36,971 bases of DNA from Streptomyces muensis (GCF_021474425.1 NZ_JAKEIP010000066.1:1-36971), one strand, 5' to 3'. Positions 20,891 to 29,565 are shown, numbered from the stretch's first letter. Numbers and translations: made by a program. Notes: generated from the letters alone by a model not told the origin.

Positions 20891-22550
20891 GCCGGTAGTC
20901 GCCGGGCGCGGAGACGGTGAGGCGGGTGAACTCGCCCTGTGGGGTGAGGCAGCCGCCGCCGTCCACGCGCAGCCAGGGCGAATGGGCGACGCGTACGGTC
21001 GTGGTGCCCGCCCGTGGCATGTGTACGACGACGTCGGCGCTGGACGACGACACGACGCTCGCGGGGTCGGACACCAGCGGCACCGCGTCCCGCACCCGGT
21101 ACACCCGCCAGTGCGCGTCCTGCCACACGGGCTGAAGCCACTCGGGCCGGTCCTCGCGGATGAGCCGGGCCTCGATCTTGGCGTATCCGTCGGGCTTGCC
21201 GAGCGGAAGGACGACATAGCCGACGGCCCAGCGGTCCAGCCACGCCCGGTAGGTGGCGGCCGAGAAGGAGCCGTCGTAGAAGAGCCGGGCCCGCTCCATG
21301 TCGAGCTGGCGGTTCCAGCCGCGGGCCATGTTGACGTGCGGGGCGAGCCCGCTGGCCTCGCGGTGGTTGCGGGCCGGGACGACCTCGACGCGGGTGCGGT
21401 CGGCGCCGAGGCGGTCGAGGGCGCGGACCACTCCCTGGGTCTCGACGGCCCAGCCGGGCACCCTCGTGGAGACGTAGAGGTCGTCGCCGGTCTTCTTGCC
21501 GACCCAGGCGACGGAGAGGACGAGGGCGGTGATCAGCACCCTGCGGCGGACCTTCGCCAGGCCGGGCTGGGCGACCAGGACGGCCAGGAGGACCGCCGGC
21601 GCGAAGAGTTCGGCGAAGCGCTCGACGTTCGTGCCGATGGGCGAGGGGATGAGGTACGTCAGGACCGCCCCGACCGCGTACACCGCGCCGCTCCAGCGGG
21701 CGACCCGCCACGAGCGCGGCGCCAGGAAGGTCACGGCCAGACCGAGGAAGAACGGCGGCCATATGCGGTCCACGAACATCAACTGCTCGCCCTTGAAGGG
21801 GAAGAGGAGCGTGGTCGCGCCGACGGTGAGCGCGGGCGGCAGGAGCAGGGTGAGGGCGCGGCGGTGGTCGCGGGTCAGCAGGTACGCGGCGCCGATGACC
21901 ACCAGGAACAGCCCGGCCACCGGGCTCGCCATCGTCGCGAGGGCGGCGTACGCGGCGGGCAGGACGACCCGCCGCTCACGGGAGAGCAGCAGACAGGCGG
22001 CGAGCCCGAAGGCCACGCCCAGCGCGAAGGTGGTGCGGCCGGAGGCCACGTTGCACCACAGGGCGAAGGACGCCAGCAGGGCCGGGCCGAGGGGTCTTCG
22101 GACCGCTTCGACCCGCGTGATCAGGACGGCCGCGAGCCAGGTCGCCACCAGCCCCGAGACGACGGTGAGCGCCCGGACACCCACGGCGGCCATCAAGTAC
22201 GGGGATATCAGGCTGTAGTTGGCGGTGTGCATGCCGCCGTACCAGAAGAGGTTGTACGCCGAACCACCGTGCCGCGTCGCGAAGTCCGCCCAGGCGTACT
22301 GCGCGGCCAGGTCGCCGCCGCCGGTGCCGAGGAAGGCCCACCAGATCGCGTAGAACGGCAGGGCCCACAGGGTGGCCTGGAGCGGGACGCGATGGCGGGT
22401 CCAGGCCGTGCGCAGGAACCGCTTGTGGGCAGGGAGCAGCGGCGCGGAGGCGCTCGTGTGCGGACGGGCGCTGGTGAGTTCGGCTGGGACCACGTGAGCG
22501 TAGACGTGGAAACGGGTGGGAGCGTTTACTGCCGACGGGCGGCGGATCAA
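20844..22550 (-). CDS. Polytopic membrane protein, possibly GT-C-like
   Basis: A 568-residue membrane protein with about ten predicted helices between residues 60 and 350 (W-A-L-P-F-Y-A-I-W-W, A-L-L-A-S-F-A-L-W, V-A-G-L-F-L-V-V-I-G-A-A-Y-L-L, and so on), then a soluble C-terminal region of about 200 residues, strand-rich near the end (V-V-V-H-M-P-R-A-G-T-T-T-V-R-V). The general layout resembles GT-C enzymes, but no certain acidic motif was found, so this is tentative. TTG 22550 is supported by GGAGGGG upstream; the gene begins 20 nt after the P-loop NTPase on the same strand, so they likely share a transcript. The C-terminus overlaps the convergent regulator gene by 47 bp. Confidence 0.75.
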   Translation of the reverse strand: MIRRPSAVNAPTRFHVYAHVVPAELTSARPHTSASAPLLPAHKRFLRTAWTRHRVPLQATLWALPFYAIWWAFLGTGGGDLAAQYAWADFATRHGGSAYNLFWYGGMHTANYSLISPYLMAAVGVRALTVVSGLVATWLAAVLITRVEAVRRPLGPALLASFALWCNVASGRTTFALGVAFGLAACLLLSRERRVVLPAAYAALATMASPVAGLFLVVIGAAYLLTRDHRRALTLLLPPALTVGATTLLFPFKGEQLMFVDRIWPPFFLGLAVTFLAPRSWRVARWSGAVYAVGAVLTYLIPSPIGTNVERFAELFAPAVLLAVLVAQPGLAKVRRRVLITALVLSVAWVGKKTGDDLYVSTRVPGWAVETQGVVRALDRLGADRTRVEVVPARNHREASGLAPHVNMARGWNRQLDMERARLFYDGSFSAATYRAWLDRWAVGYVVLPLGKPDGYAKIEARLIREDRPEWLQPVWQDAHWRVYRVRDAVPLVSDPASVVSSSSADVVVHMPRAGTTTVRVAHSPWLRVDGGGCLTPQGEFTRLTVSAPGDYRLSSEYGPSPEPDSRC

Positions 22551-22570
22551 GTACGAAGGTCCCCTCCGCT

Positions 22571-24736
22571 TCAGCCAGGGGGCATCGGCGGCAAAACGGG
22601 CAGTGACCAGGCCGTTCGGACCCGTTGGAGCGTGGTGCGGGCCAGGGTGTCGGCGGTGCCGATCTCGCGGTGGGCGCGGGCCAGGGCGGCGAAGGAGCCG
22701 GCGGAGCGGTGATCGGAGGACGCGATGACCTGCTCCCGGGTGAGGGCCTGCGTGAAGATCCTCTTCACCGTGTCCAGATGGTAGGCGCGGTTGGCCAGGG
22801 TCGCCCCCAGCCGGGCGCGGTCCCCGCCCGCACCGGCCTGCTGGTGGATCAGGTCGCCCAGTTCGTCGAGCCCGTCGTGTTCGTCGAGTACGTCACGGCG
22901 GAAGAGCCGCACGAGCTCGGAGTGCTCCTCGGAGCCGCCCGCCGTGTTGGCGATGCGGTCGACCTCGCGCTTCACCAGCCAGTCGGCCACGTTGGCGAGG
23001 GAGCGCAGCTGTTCCGGCGCCGCGTACGAGATACCCGCGCGGGCCGTCCGCAGCAGGTCCCGCGGCATGCCGCCCGACAGGCAGTAGAACAGGGCGGCGA
23101 AGGGGACGGGCAGCCCCACCACCCGTCGGCCAAGCAGCCGTTCGGCCGTCGCGAGATCGAGAGGTTCGACCCGGACGACCTCGTCGATCGCGCTGTCGAA
23201 GGCATCCCGTCGGCCCACCGGCGCCAGATCCGCCTCCCGCAGCGCCTCGTCGGAGACCGACAGCACGAACAGGCACTTCGGTACGTCGAAGACGGCCTTG
23301 AGCTCGTTGAGGAAGGTGCGCGCGGTGGCCGCCGGTTCGATCCGGTCGAGTTCGTCGATGCCGATCACCAGACGCCGGTCGGCCTTGTCCAGTTCCAGCG
23401 CGGTCCGGGTCAGGAAGCTCTTCACGGCGTCCACGATCTCGGGATACGTCTGCGGCTGCTCCGCGAGCGAGGTCGCCCGCTTCGCCGACAGGTTCCAGTT
23501 CCGCCAACCGGCGCCGATGGCCGCCTCGTCCGACTGGGTCTGCAGATAGCGGATCGAGCGCTTGTGCCGCTCCGCCTCCCGCGCCGTACCGAGGCCCGCC
23601 TCGATCACGAGGTCGCACAGCCGGTAGAAGAGGTGCAGCATGAACTCCCGCCGGTCGAAGACGACCGGCACCGGCTCGACGAGGCTCAACTGGCCGGTGT
23701 GGCCCCCGTCCCTGTCGTCGGCCTTGCAGAAGTTCCGCAACGCCTGGCTCTTGCCCACTCCGCGCGGACCCGCCAGAGCGATGCTCCCGCCCTCCATCCC
23801 CGCGCTGATCACGGCCAGTTGACGGTCTGCCCGGGTCAGCACGTGCTCCTGGCCGGCGCGGAGCTGACGCAGGCCGGGGGCGTCGGTGATGGTGAGCTCG
23901 GTGGAGAAGACACGGTCGGTGCGTTCGCTGATGCGTTCCCGCAGAAAGCTCACCAGGGCCTGCTCCACGGCGGCCCGCCACTCGGTCCCGGCCTGCCGCG
24001 CCGCCCGGTCGCGCTCCCGTGTGTCGAGTACGGCGATCAGATAGGAGAGGGAGAGGGACTGCCTGGCGGCGGACGACGCGAAGCGGCGCAGCGAGACCAG
24101 CGCCAGTACGGACACCACCAGCGCCCCCGTGGTGACGAAGGCACCCCAGTCGTAGCCGCCGGGCTCGTCCAGCGGCCGGTCGTACCGGAGCTGCCAGGCG
24201 ACCTCCGACGGGCCCATCCCCACCCCGATCGAGGACAGCAGCGCCAGCGAACAGTAGGCGAAGCCACCGCTGACGAGCAGTTGACGCCCTTTCGCGGCCG
24301 GTATGCCGGCCCGTGCGTCACGCGACAGAAGGTAGTAGACGAACCACGGTACGAAGGCCGCGACGAGGGTGGTCAGGGCGGCGAACAGGAAGAACCCGAG
24401 GCCCTCGCCCGGAATCGACGTGAGCGAGACGGAGCGGTCATGGGTCAGAGCGTCCGTGAGCGCGTCGCTCCAGCCGTACGAGGCCGTAGCGACGAGCAGC
24501 ATCAGAACGAGCATCGCGCCGATCCGCAGCAGCAGCCTGCGCAGCCTCGCCTCCAACTCGGCCCGTGCGGCAACCTGTTGATACCGGCCTTCCGCGTCCC
24601 GGGCCTCCCCCAGAATGTCGTCCCGTCGTGCCCACGCGGCCTCCCTCAGAACGCCCTCGTTCACCCCGCTGCCGCTCACCTCGGGGCGTTCCAGCACGCC
24701 CGGCAGCACTTCCTCGAAGAGGTCTTCTCTCGGCAT
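22571..24736 (-). CDS. Membrane-anchored P-loop NTPase (KAP-like)
   Basis: A 721-residue protein. Four predicted membrane helices occur in the first third (about 72-86, 114-136, 154-174 and 201-216). An ATPase domain follows, with Walker A G-P-R-G-V-G-K-S (323-330), Walker B V-I-G-I-D-E-L-D (about 457-464), and S-V-S-D-E-A-L-R as a probable sensor. Helices inserted before a P-loop domain recall KAP NTPases, though the order is not classical. The start at ATG 24736 lies 8 nt after the stop of the HATPase gene, so the two are coupled. Such proteins are often membrane-bound signalling or defence ATPases. The function is unknown; the neighbours (HATPase, XRE, DUF397) suggest a regulatory unit. 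Confidence 0.82.
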   Translation of the reverse strand: MPREDLFEEVLPGVLERPEVSGSGVNEGVLREAAWARRDDILGEARDAEGRYQQVAARAELEARLRRLLLRIGAMLVLMLLVATASYGWSDALTDALTHDRSVSLTSIPGEGLGFFLFAALTTLVAAFVPWFVYYLLSRDARAGIPAAKGRQLLVSGGFAYCSLALLSSIGVGMGPSEVAWQLRYDRPLDEPGGYDWGAFVTTGALVVSVLALVSLRRFASSAARQSLSLSYLIAVLDTRERDRAARQAGTEWRAAVEQALVSFLRERISERTDRVFSTELTITDAPGLRQLRAGQEHVLTRADRQLAVISAGMEGGSIALAGPRGVGKSQALRNFCKADDRDGGHTGQLSLVEPVPVVFDRREFMLHLFYRLCDLVIEAGLGTAREAERHKRSIRYLQTQSDEAAIGAGWRNWNLSAKRATSLAEQPQTYPEIVDAVKSFLTRTALELDKADRRLVIGIDELDRIEPAATARTFLNELKAVFDVPKCLFVLSVSDEALREADLAPVGRRDAFDSAIDEVVRVEPLDLATAERLLGRRVVGLPVPFAALFYCLSGGMPRDLLRTARAGISYAAPEQLRSLANVADWLVKREVDRIANTAGGSEEHSELVRLFRRDVLDEHDGLDELGDLIHQQAGAGGDRARLGATLANRAYHLDTVKRIFTQALTREQVIASSDHRSAGSFAALARAHREIGTADTLARTTLQRVRTAWSLPVLPPMPPG

Positions 24737-24744
24737 CGCCACGC

Positions 24745-25170
24745 TCAGGTACTTCCGCACCAGCACTCGAACCACACCGCCTTGCCACCCCCCGCCACAG
24801 GATCCACACCCCACTTGTCGGACACCGCGTCCAGCAGCAGAAGCCCCCGGCCTCCCTCGTCCTCAGGCACCGACTGCCCGCCGAACACCGGGAGTCGACC
24901 GAACCCGTCCGTCACCTCCACCCGCACCCCGCCCGTCTGCCGCAGGACCAGCACCTCACACCGACGGTCCGGAACATGCCGTACGACATTGGCGACCAGC
25001 TCGGTCACGCCCAGCTCCACGGCGTCCGTCAGTTCGCGCATGCCCCACTCGCCGAGCAGCGAGCGCGCGATGGCGCGGATGTGCCGGGCCGAGTGTTCGC
25101 CGACGGTGAGGCGCAGGCGGTACTGGTGGCGGAAGGGCGCCAGGTAGGTGGGGGGAATGTATGAGTTCAC
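24745..25170 (-). CDS. ATP-binding HATPase protein (anti-sigma-factor type, RsbW-like)
   Basis: A 141-residue single-domain GHKL ATPase of the kind abundant in Streptomyces as possible anti-sigma or signalling kinases. N-box: E-L-G-V-T-E-L-V-A-N-V-V-R-H-V. G1 box: V-E-V-T-D-G-F-G. G2 box: G-G-R-G-L-L-L-L-D. GTG 25170 is chosen; a longer GTG at 25191 exists and neither has a clear ribosome site. It is divergent from the XRE/DUF5753 gene 92 bp away. A set of HATPase, XRE and DUF397 resembles abaA and whiJ-type loci that influence differentiation. Confidence 0.87.
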   Translation of the reverse strand: MNSYIPPTYLAPFRHQYRLRLTVGEHSARHIRAIARSLLGEWGMRELTDAVELGVTELVANVVRHVPDRRCEVLVLRQTGGVRVEVTDGFGRLPVFGGQSVPEDEGGRGLLLLDAVSDKWGVDPVAGGGKAVWFECWCGST

Positions 25171-25261
25171 GGTACGAGGGTGACCTCGCACGACTACTTT
25201 GGGCTACGGAACGGATACAACGGGTCCTGAATTTGGCCCAGTTGCGTGAGAGGGGTTCCGC

Positions 25262-26110
25262 GTGACCCACATCAACACCCTCGACCCGGGCGCCTCGCCC
25301 CTCGACTACTACGGCTTCGAGCTGCGCCGCTACCGCGAGGCCGCCGAGCTGACGCAGAAGCAGCTCGGGGACATCGTGTACTGCACGGGTTCCCTGGTCG
25401 GCCAGATCGAGACGGCCCGCAAGCTGCCGACGCTGCCCTTCAGTGAACGGGTGGACATCGCGCTGGGGACGGGCGGGGCGTTGTCGCGGCTGCATGAGCT
25501 GGTGATGCGTAGTCAACTTCCGGCCTGGTTTCAGCAGGTGGCCGAGCTGCAGGCGCGGGCCGTGGAGATCTGCTCGTTCGAGACGCACATGGTGCATGGC
25601 CTCCTCCAGACAAAGGCCTACGCGAGTGCCGTGCTCGGTGTCCTCGACAAGACCGACCTGGACGACCGCACCGCCGTGCGGCTCGCTCGTCAGCGCATCT
25701 TCGAAAAGGAGGAGCCCCCTGTGTTCTGGGCGATCCTCAGTGAGGCCGCGCTGTGCCAGGAGATCGGCGGCCGGGAGACCATGCGGGACCAACTCGCGCA
25801 CTTGTTGTCCTTCGAGGACAATCCCCGGGTCAACATCCAGGTGCTGCCGTTTTCGGCGGGAGCGCACGTGGGACTGACAGGCTCGTTCGACCTCTACCGC
25901 TTCCCGAGCGATCCGACCATCGTCTATACCGAGGGGTACGGAAGCGGGCTACCGACCGCCAACCCGGACACCGTTAAGGACTGCTCGCTCCGTTACGATC
26001 ATCTCCAGGCCGCCGCCCTCTCCCTCAAGGACTCGGCGGAGTTGATCCGGCGCGTGATGGAGGAGCGTTATGGAGAGCACCGAGATTCTGACGGGGATCC
26101 AGTGGCGTAA
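25262..26110 (+). CDS. XRE-family regulator with DUF5753 (WhiJ-like)
   Basis: A 282-residue regulator. The HTH (about 20-75) reads L-R-R-Y-R-E-A-A-E-L-T-Q-K-Q-L-G-D-I, then G-S-L-V-G-Q-I-E-T-A-R-K-L-P. The DUF5753 domain starts W-F-Q-Q-V-A-E-L-Q-A-R-A and continues F-E-T-H-M-V-H-G-L-L-Q-T; the family's P-x-V-N-I-Q-V-L-P-F is present. GTG 25262 follows GAGAGGGG. The DUF397 gene begins inside its last 41 bp, so the two are translationally coupled, the standard pairing of this family. Such pairs act in developmental regulation or in toxin-antitoxin-like roles. Confidence 0.92.
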   Translation: MTHINTLDPGASPLDYYGFELRRYREAAELTQKQLGDIVYCTGSLVGQIETARKLPTLPFSERVDIALGTGGALSRLHELVMRSQLPAWFQQVAELQARAVEICSFETHMVHGLLQTKAYASAVLGVLDKTDLDDRTAVRLARQRIFEKEEPPVFWAILSEAALCQEIGGRETMRDQLAHLLSFEDNPRVNIQVLPFSAGAHVGLTGSFDLYRFPSDPTIVYTEGYGSGLPTANPDTVKDCSLRYDHLQAAALSLKDSAELIRRVMEERYGEHRDSDGDPVA

Positions 26111-26342
26111 GTCCAGCTATAGCAGCGACCAGGGCGGCAACTGCATCGAGTGCGCGCCGCTCGGGTCCCTGGCCTGGCGCAAGTCGACGCACAGCGGCGA
26201 CCAGAACGGCAGCTGCCTCGAAGTCGCCGAAACCCCCCACACCACCATCGCCATCCGCGACTCGAAGAACCCGGCGGGACCGATCCTCACCCTCGACCCC
26301 GTCGCGTTCACCACCTTCGTCAACTGGACGGCGCACAACTAG
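26070..26342 (+). CDS. DUF397 protein with a duplicated motif
   Basis: A 90-residue DUF397 protein, partner of the XRE/DUF5753 regulator. The family hallmark W-R-K-S-S-Y-S-S-D-Q-G-G-N-C-I-E (residues 12-27) occurs again as W-R-K-S-T-H-S-G-D-Q-N-G-S-C-L-E-V-A (residues 36-53), so the motif is doubled; typical family members of 60-80 residues have one. The C-terminal strand V-A-F-T-T-F-V-N-W ends normally. ATG 26070 has GGAGGAG 4 nt upstream inside the previous gene. Confidence 0.92.
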   Translation: MESTEILTGIQWRKSSYSSDQGGNCIECAPLGSLAWRKSTHSGDQNGSCLEVAETPHTTIAIRDSKNPAGPILTLDPVAFTTFVNWTAHN

Positions 26343-26360
26343 CGCGGCAAGCGCTCCCGC

Positions 26361-26717
26361 TCACGAGGCCGCCCACGGCACCCGGCAGACGTGAGGCGCG
26401 TTGCCTTCCGGGCACAGCTCCCTGATCACCGTCTTCTGGATCGCCCGCCACGTCCGCAGGGAACAGGCCAACCGGACGCACAGTTCGACCGCTTCCCGGG
26501 CGCCGCTGCTCTGACCGGGGTTCTCCCATCCCCACTGCTCCGCGAGATGGTCGTACGCGTCGGCGGCCGTCATCCCGCTCCCGGGAAGCGTGCGGGCGAT
26601 GGTCTGGTCGACGATCCGCGCCCGGCGCACGCCCACGGCCTCGTCCACGAGCCCTCGGACCCATGCGAGCCCTTGCTCGTCCGCGTACAAACCGAACCTC
26701 AGGGTGCGCGTCCTCAT
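26361..26717 (-). CDS. Hypothetical protein
   Basis: A 118-residue soluble protein starting at ATG 26717; the longer frame has no added domain. It is helical in the middle (G-L-A-W-V-R-G-L-V-D-E-A-V-G-V) and ends with a Trp/Cys-containing segment (L-C-P-E-G-N-A-P-H-V-C-R-V-P-W). It stands alone between the DUF397 gene (convergent, 18 nt) and the thiolase (same strand, 11 nt from its stop to this gene's start codon region). It may be the last gene of a transcript with the thiolase, but it does not look like a steroid-pathway protein. Family not recognised. Confidence 0.65.
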   Translation of the reverse strand: MRTRTLRFGLYADEQGLAWVRGLVDEAVGVRRARIVDQTIARTLPGSGMTAADAYDHLAEQWGWENPGQSSGAREAVELCVRLACSLRTWRAIQKTVIRELCPEGNAPHVCRVPWAAS

Positions 26718-26728
26718 GGGGCACGAGA

Positions 26729-27898
26729 CTACAGCCGCTGAATGATCGTGCCGGTGGCCAGCCCACCTCCCGCGCACATCGTCACCAGCGCGAACTCCTT
26801 GTCCGCCCGCTCCAGTTCATGCAGCGCGGTCGTGATCAGCCGGGCCCCGGTGGCCCCGACCGGGTGCCCGAGGGCGATCCCGCCGCCGTTCACGTTGACC
26901 TTCTCCAGGTCCTGCTCGAAGACCTGCGCCCAGCTCAACACGACGGAGGCGAAGGCCTCGTTGATCTCGACGAGGTCGATGTCCTTCAAGGACATCCCGG
27001 CCTTCCCCAGCACCGCCTTCGTCGCGTCGATCGGGCCGTCGAGGTGGAAGTGCGGGTCGGCGCCGACCAGGGCCTGGGCCACGATCCGCGCCCTCGGCCG
27101 CAGCTTCAGCGCACGGGCCATCCGTTTCGAGGCCCACATGATGGCCGCCGCGCCGTCGCTGATCTGCGACGAGTTGCCCGCCGTGTGGATGGCGGTCGGC
27201 ATGACGGGCTTGAGCCCCGCCAGGGCCTCCATGGAGGTGTCGCGCAGGCCCTCGTCCTTGTCGACGAGCCGCCACATGCCCTGCCCGGCACGCTGCTCGT
27301 CCTCGGTCGTCGGGACCTGGACGGCGAACGTCTCCCGCTTGAACCGCTCCTCCGCCCAGGCGGCGGCGGCCCGTTCCTGGGAGAGCAGGCCGAGGGAGTC
27401 GACGTTCTCGCGGGTCAGTCCCCGGTGGCGGGCGATGCGCTCGGCGGCCTCGAACTGGTTGGGCAGGTCCACGTTCCACTCGTCCGGGAACGGCTTGCCG
27501 GGCCCGTGCTTGGAGCCCGAGCCCAGCGGCACCCGGGACATCGCCTCGACGCCGCAGCTGATCCCGACGTCGATGACACCGGCCGCGATCATGTTGGCGG
27601 TCATGTGCGAGGCCTGCTGAGAGGAGCCGCACTGACAGTCGACGGTCGTCGCAGCGGTCTCGTAGGGCAGGCCCATGGTCAGCCAGGCGGTGCGCGCGGG
27701 GTTCATGGACTGTTCGCCGGCGTGGGTCACCGTGCCGCCGACGATCTGCTCGACACAGTCGGCGGGGATACCGGTGCGGCCCAGGAGTTCGCGGTAGGTC
27801 TCGCCCAGGAGATAGGCGGGGTGGAGGTTGGCGAGCGCGCCGCCGCGCTTGCCGATGGGGGTGCGTACGGCTTCGACGATCACGGGTTCGGCAGCCAT
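26729..27898 (-). CDS. Thiolase (acetyl-CoA acyltransferase), possibly FadA5-like steroid thiolase
   Basis: A 389-residue thiolase, full family length. The catalytic Cys is in T-V-D-C-Q-C-G-S-S-Q-Q (Cys90 by position). The later motifs are N-E-A-F-A, G-G-G-I-A-L-G-H-P-V-G-A-T-G-A-R with the catalytic His, and C-A-G-G-G with the second Cys. It cleaves 3-ketoacyl-CoA with CoA. ATG 27898 follows GGAGAGGA. The divergent neighbour is a CYP125-like P450; in mycobacteria fadA5 (thiolase for cholesterol side chain) is next to cyp125, so a steroid or sterol side-chain role is inferred, not shown. Two KstR-like boxes lie between them. Confidence 0.88.
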   Translation of the reverse strand: MAAEPVIVEAVRTPIGKRGGALANLHPAYLLGETYRELLGRTGIPADCVEQIVGGTVTHAGEQSMNPARTAWLTMGLPYETAATTVDCQCGSSQQASHMTANMIAAGVIDVGISCGVEAMSRVPLGSGSKHGPGKPFPDEWNVDLPNQFEAAERIARHRGLTRENVDSLGLLSQERAAAAWAEERFKRETFAVQVPTTEDEQRAGQGMWRLVDKDEGLRDTSMEALAGLKPVMPTAIHTAGNSSQISDGAAAIMWASKRMARALKLRPRARIVAQALVGADPHFHLDGPIDATKAVLGKAGMSLKDIDLVEINEAFASVVLSWAQVFEQDLEKVNVNGGGIALGHPVGATGARLITTALHELERADKEFALVTMCAGGGLATGTIIQRL

Positions 27899-27979
27899 GG
27901 GTGCGGATCCTCTCCGAGGGCTCTGCGGGGGACTCGGCGGAGTGGGGCGGACTGGCGTACTGGGCGGACTGGACAGAAC

Positions 27980-27993
27980 TGGTACGCGTTCTA
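27980..27993. promoter_or_regulatory. KstR-like operator 1 (thiolase side)
   Basis: TGGTACGCGTTCTA matches the published KstR consensus TNNAACNNGTTNNA at all fixed positions but one (T for A at position 4). It lies 82 bp before the thiolase start and is embedded in CAGAACT...AGTTCTG inverted repeats. Regulation by a KstR-type TetR repressor is inferred. Confidence 0.5.
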
Positions 27994-28078
27994 GTTCTGT
28001 GTTCCAGTGTGCTGACGAAGGTTCAGTGACGGCAAGGGGTGTGCGGGGAACTGGCACGTCCATGGCTCTTGCTAGTTA

Positions 28079-28092
28079 TAGAACCCGTTACT
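28079..28092. promoter_or_regulatory. KstR-like operator 2 (P450 side)
   Basis: TAGAACCCGTTACT matches TNNAACNNGTTNNA except for the last base (T for A). It lies 47 bp before the P450 start. Together with the first box it suggests shared control of the divergent pair. Confidence 0.5.
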
Positions 28093-28138
28093 ACCGTCAC
28101 GGGGACCCTCTTTGCTGATGGACCGTCAGGAGCTGCCC

Positions 28139-29374
28139 ATGCCCTGCCCAGCGCTTCCCGACGGGTTCGACTTCACCGATCCCGATGTGCTGCACCACCG
28201 CGTGCCCCTCCCGGAGTTCGCCGAGCTGCGCCGCGCCGAACCGGTCCGCTGGATCCCGCAGTCGGGCAACGTGGCCGGGTTCCAGGACGAGGGCTACTGG
28301 GCGGTGACCCGGCACGCGGACGTCAAGTACGTCTCGACGCACCCGGAGTTGTTCTCGTCCTCCCTCAACACCGCGATCATCCGCTTCAACGAGCACATCG
28401 AGCGCGACGCGATCGACGCGCAGCGCCTCATCCTGCTGAACATGGACCCGCCGGAGCACACCCGGGTCCGTCAGATCGTGCAGCGCGTCTTCACGCCGCG
28501 CGCCATCCGCGCCCTGGAGGACCGCCTGCGAACCCGCGCGCTGAACATCGCCGCCGACGCCCGCGACCGCTCAGGACCCTTCGACTTCGTCACCGAGGTC
28601 GCCTGCGAACTGCCCCTGCAGGCCATCGCCGAGCTCATCGGCATCCCGCAGGACGACCGGGCCAAGATCTTCGACTGGTCCAACAAGATGATCGCCTACG
28701 ACGACCCCGAGTACGCCATCACCGAGGAGGTCGGCCAGGAGTCGGCCACCGAACTCATCGCGTACGCCATGAACATGGCCGCCGACCGGCGCGAGTGCCC
28801 GGCGAAGGACATCGTCAGCACACTGGTGGCGGCCGAGGGCGAGGGCAACCTGCGCTCGGACGAGTTCGGGTTCTTCGTGCTGATGCTGGCCGTCGCGGGC
28901 AACGAGACCACGCGTAACGCCATCACCCACGGCATGCACGCCTTCCTCACCCACCCCGAACAGTGGGAGCTGTACAAGCGCGAGCGCCCGGCGACAGCCG
29001 CCGAGGAGATCGTCCGCTGGGCCACGCCCGTCGTGTCCTTCCAGCGGACGGCAACCCAGGACACGGAGTTGGGCGGAAAGCGCATAAAGAAGGGTGAGCG
29101 GGTAGGCATCTTCTATGCCTCGGCCAATCACGACCCCGAGGTCTTCGAGAATCCCGACACCTTCGACATCACCCGCGACCCCAACCCCCACCTCGGCTTC
29201 GGCGGCGGAGGCCCCCACTACTGCCTGGGCAAGTCCCTCGCGGTCCTGGAGATCGACCTCCTCTTCAACGCCGTGGCCGACGCCCTCCCCGACCTACGAC
29301 TGGTCGGAGACCCACGCCGACTGCGCTCCGCGTGGATCAACGGCGTGAAGGAACTACAGGTCAGCACCGGCTGA
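28139..29374 (+). CDS. Cytochrome P450, CYP125-like (steroid C26/27 hydroxylase type)
   Basis: A 411-residue P450. The I-helix is A-V-A-G-N-E-T-T-R-N-A-I-T-H-G, as in the CYP125/CYP142 group. ExxR is E-E-I-V-R, followed by W-A-T-P-V-V-S-F-Q-R-T-A. The heme loop is G-F-G-G-G-G-P-H-Y-C with Cys362. The tail R-L-R-S-A-W-I-N-G-V-K also matches CYP125. ATG 28139 is chosen for AGGAG upstream; ATG 28121 is possible. CYP125 enzymes oxidise the terminal methyl of the sterol side chain. No ferredoxin gene is adjacent. The substrate in this strain is inferred from similarity and the thiolase neighbour. Confidence 0.92.
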   Translation: MPCPALPDGFDFTDPDVLHHRVPLPEFAELRRAEPVRWIPQSGNVAGFQDEGYWAVTRHADVKYVSTHPELFSSSLNTAIIRFNEHIERDAIDAQRLILLNMDPPEHTRVRQIVQRVFTPRAIRALEDRLRTRALNIAADARDRSGPFDFVTEVACELPLQAIAELIGIPQDDRAKIFDWSNKMIAYDDPEYAITEEVGQESATELIAYAMNMAADRRECPAKDIVSTLVAAEGEGNLRSDEFGFFVLMLAVAGNETTRNAITHGMHAFLTHPEQWELYKRERPATAAEEIVRWATPVVSFQRTATQDTELGGKRIKKGERVGIFYASANHDPEVFENPDTFDITRDPNPHLGFGGGGPHYCLGKSLAVLEIDLLFNAVADALPDLRLVGDPRRLRSAWINGVKELQVSTG

Positions 29375-29400
29375 AGCCCGGCCCGACTGACCTGTCCCGA

Positions 29401-29446
29401 GGGAGGCAGGAGCACCCCCTATCCCTACGCCCCGTTCCTGCCTCCC
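29401..29446 (+). terminator. Terminator of the P450 gene
   Basis: GGGAGGCAGGA (29401-29411) pairs perfectly over 11 bp with TCCTGCCTCCC (29436-29446); the stem can be extended with one mismatch. It begins 27 nt past the stop. Confidence 0.75.
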
Positions 29447-29492
29447 CCGAGACTCCTTGCGGAATGCGGGCCGGGCGCGGAGCCGCACATGG

Positions 29493-29532
29493 CGAAGGCG
29501 GCGGCCCCGGGGATCGGGGGCCGCCGCCTTCG
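29493..29532. terminator. Very strong bidirectional terminator
   Basis: A perfect 16-bp inverted repeat, CGAAGGCGGCGGCCCC (29493-29508) with 29517-29532, and an 8-nt loop. It lies between the convergent P450 and transglycosylase genes, 33 nt past the transglycosylase stop. Confidence 0.85.
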
Positions 29533-29565
29533 GCTGCGTCTGGCGGTGCCGGCTCAGGCTGAGGC

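Noticed and set aside
22625..25147. 840-codon plus-strand frame over the NTPase and HATPase
   Set aside because: Antisense shadow; the minus strand shows Walker A, Walker B and GHKL motifs.
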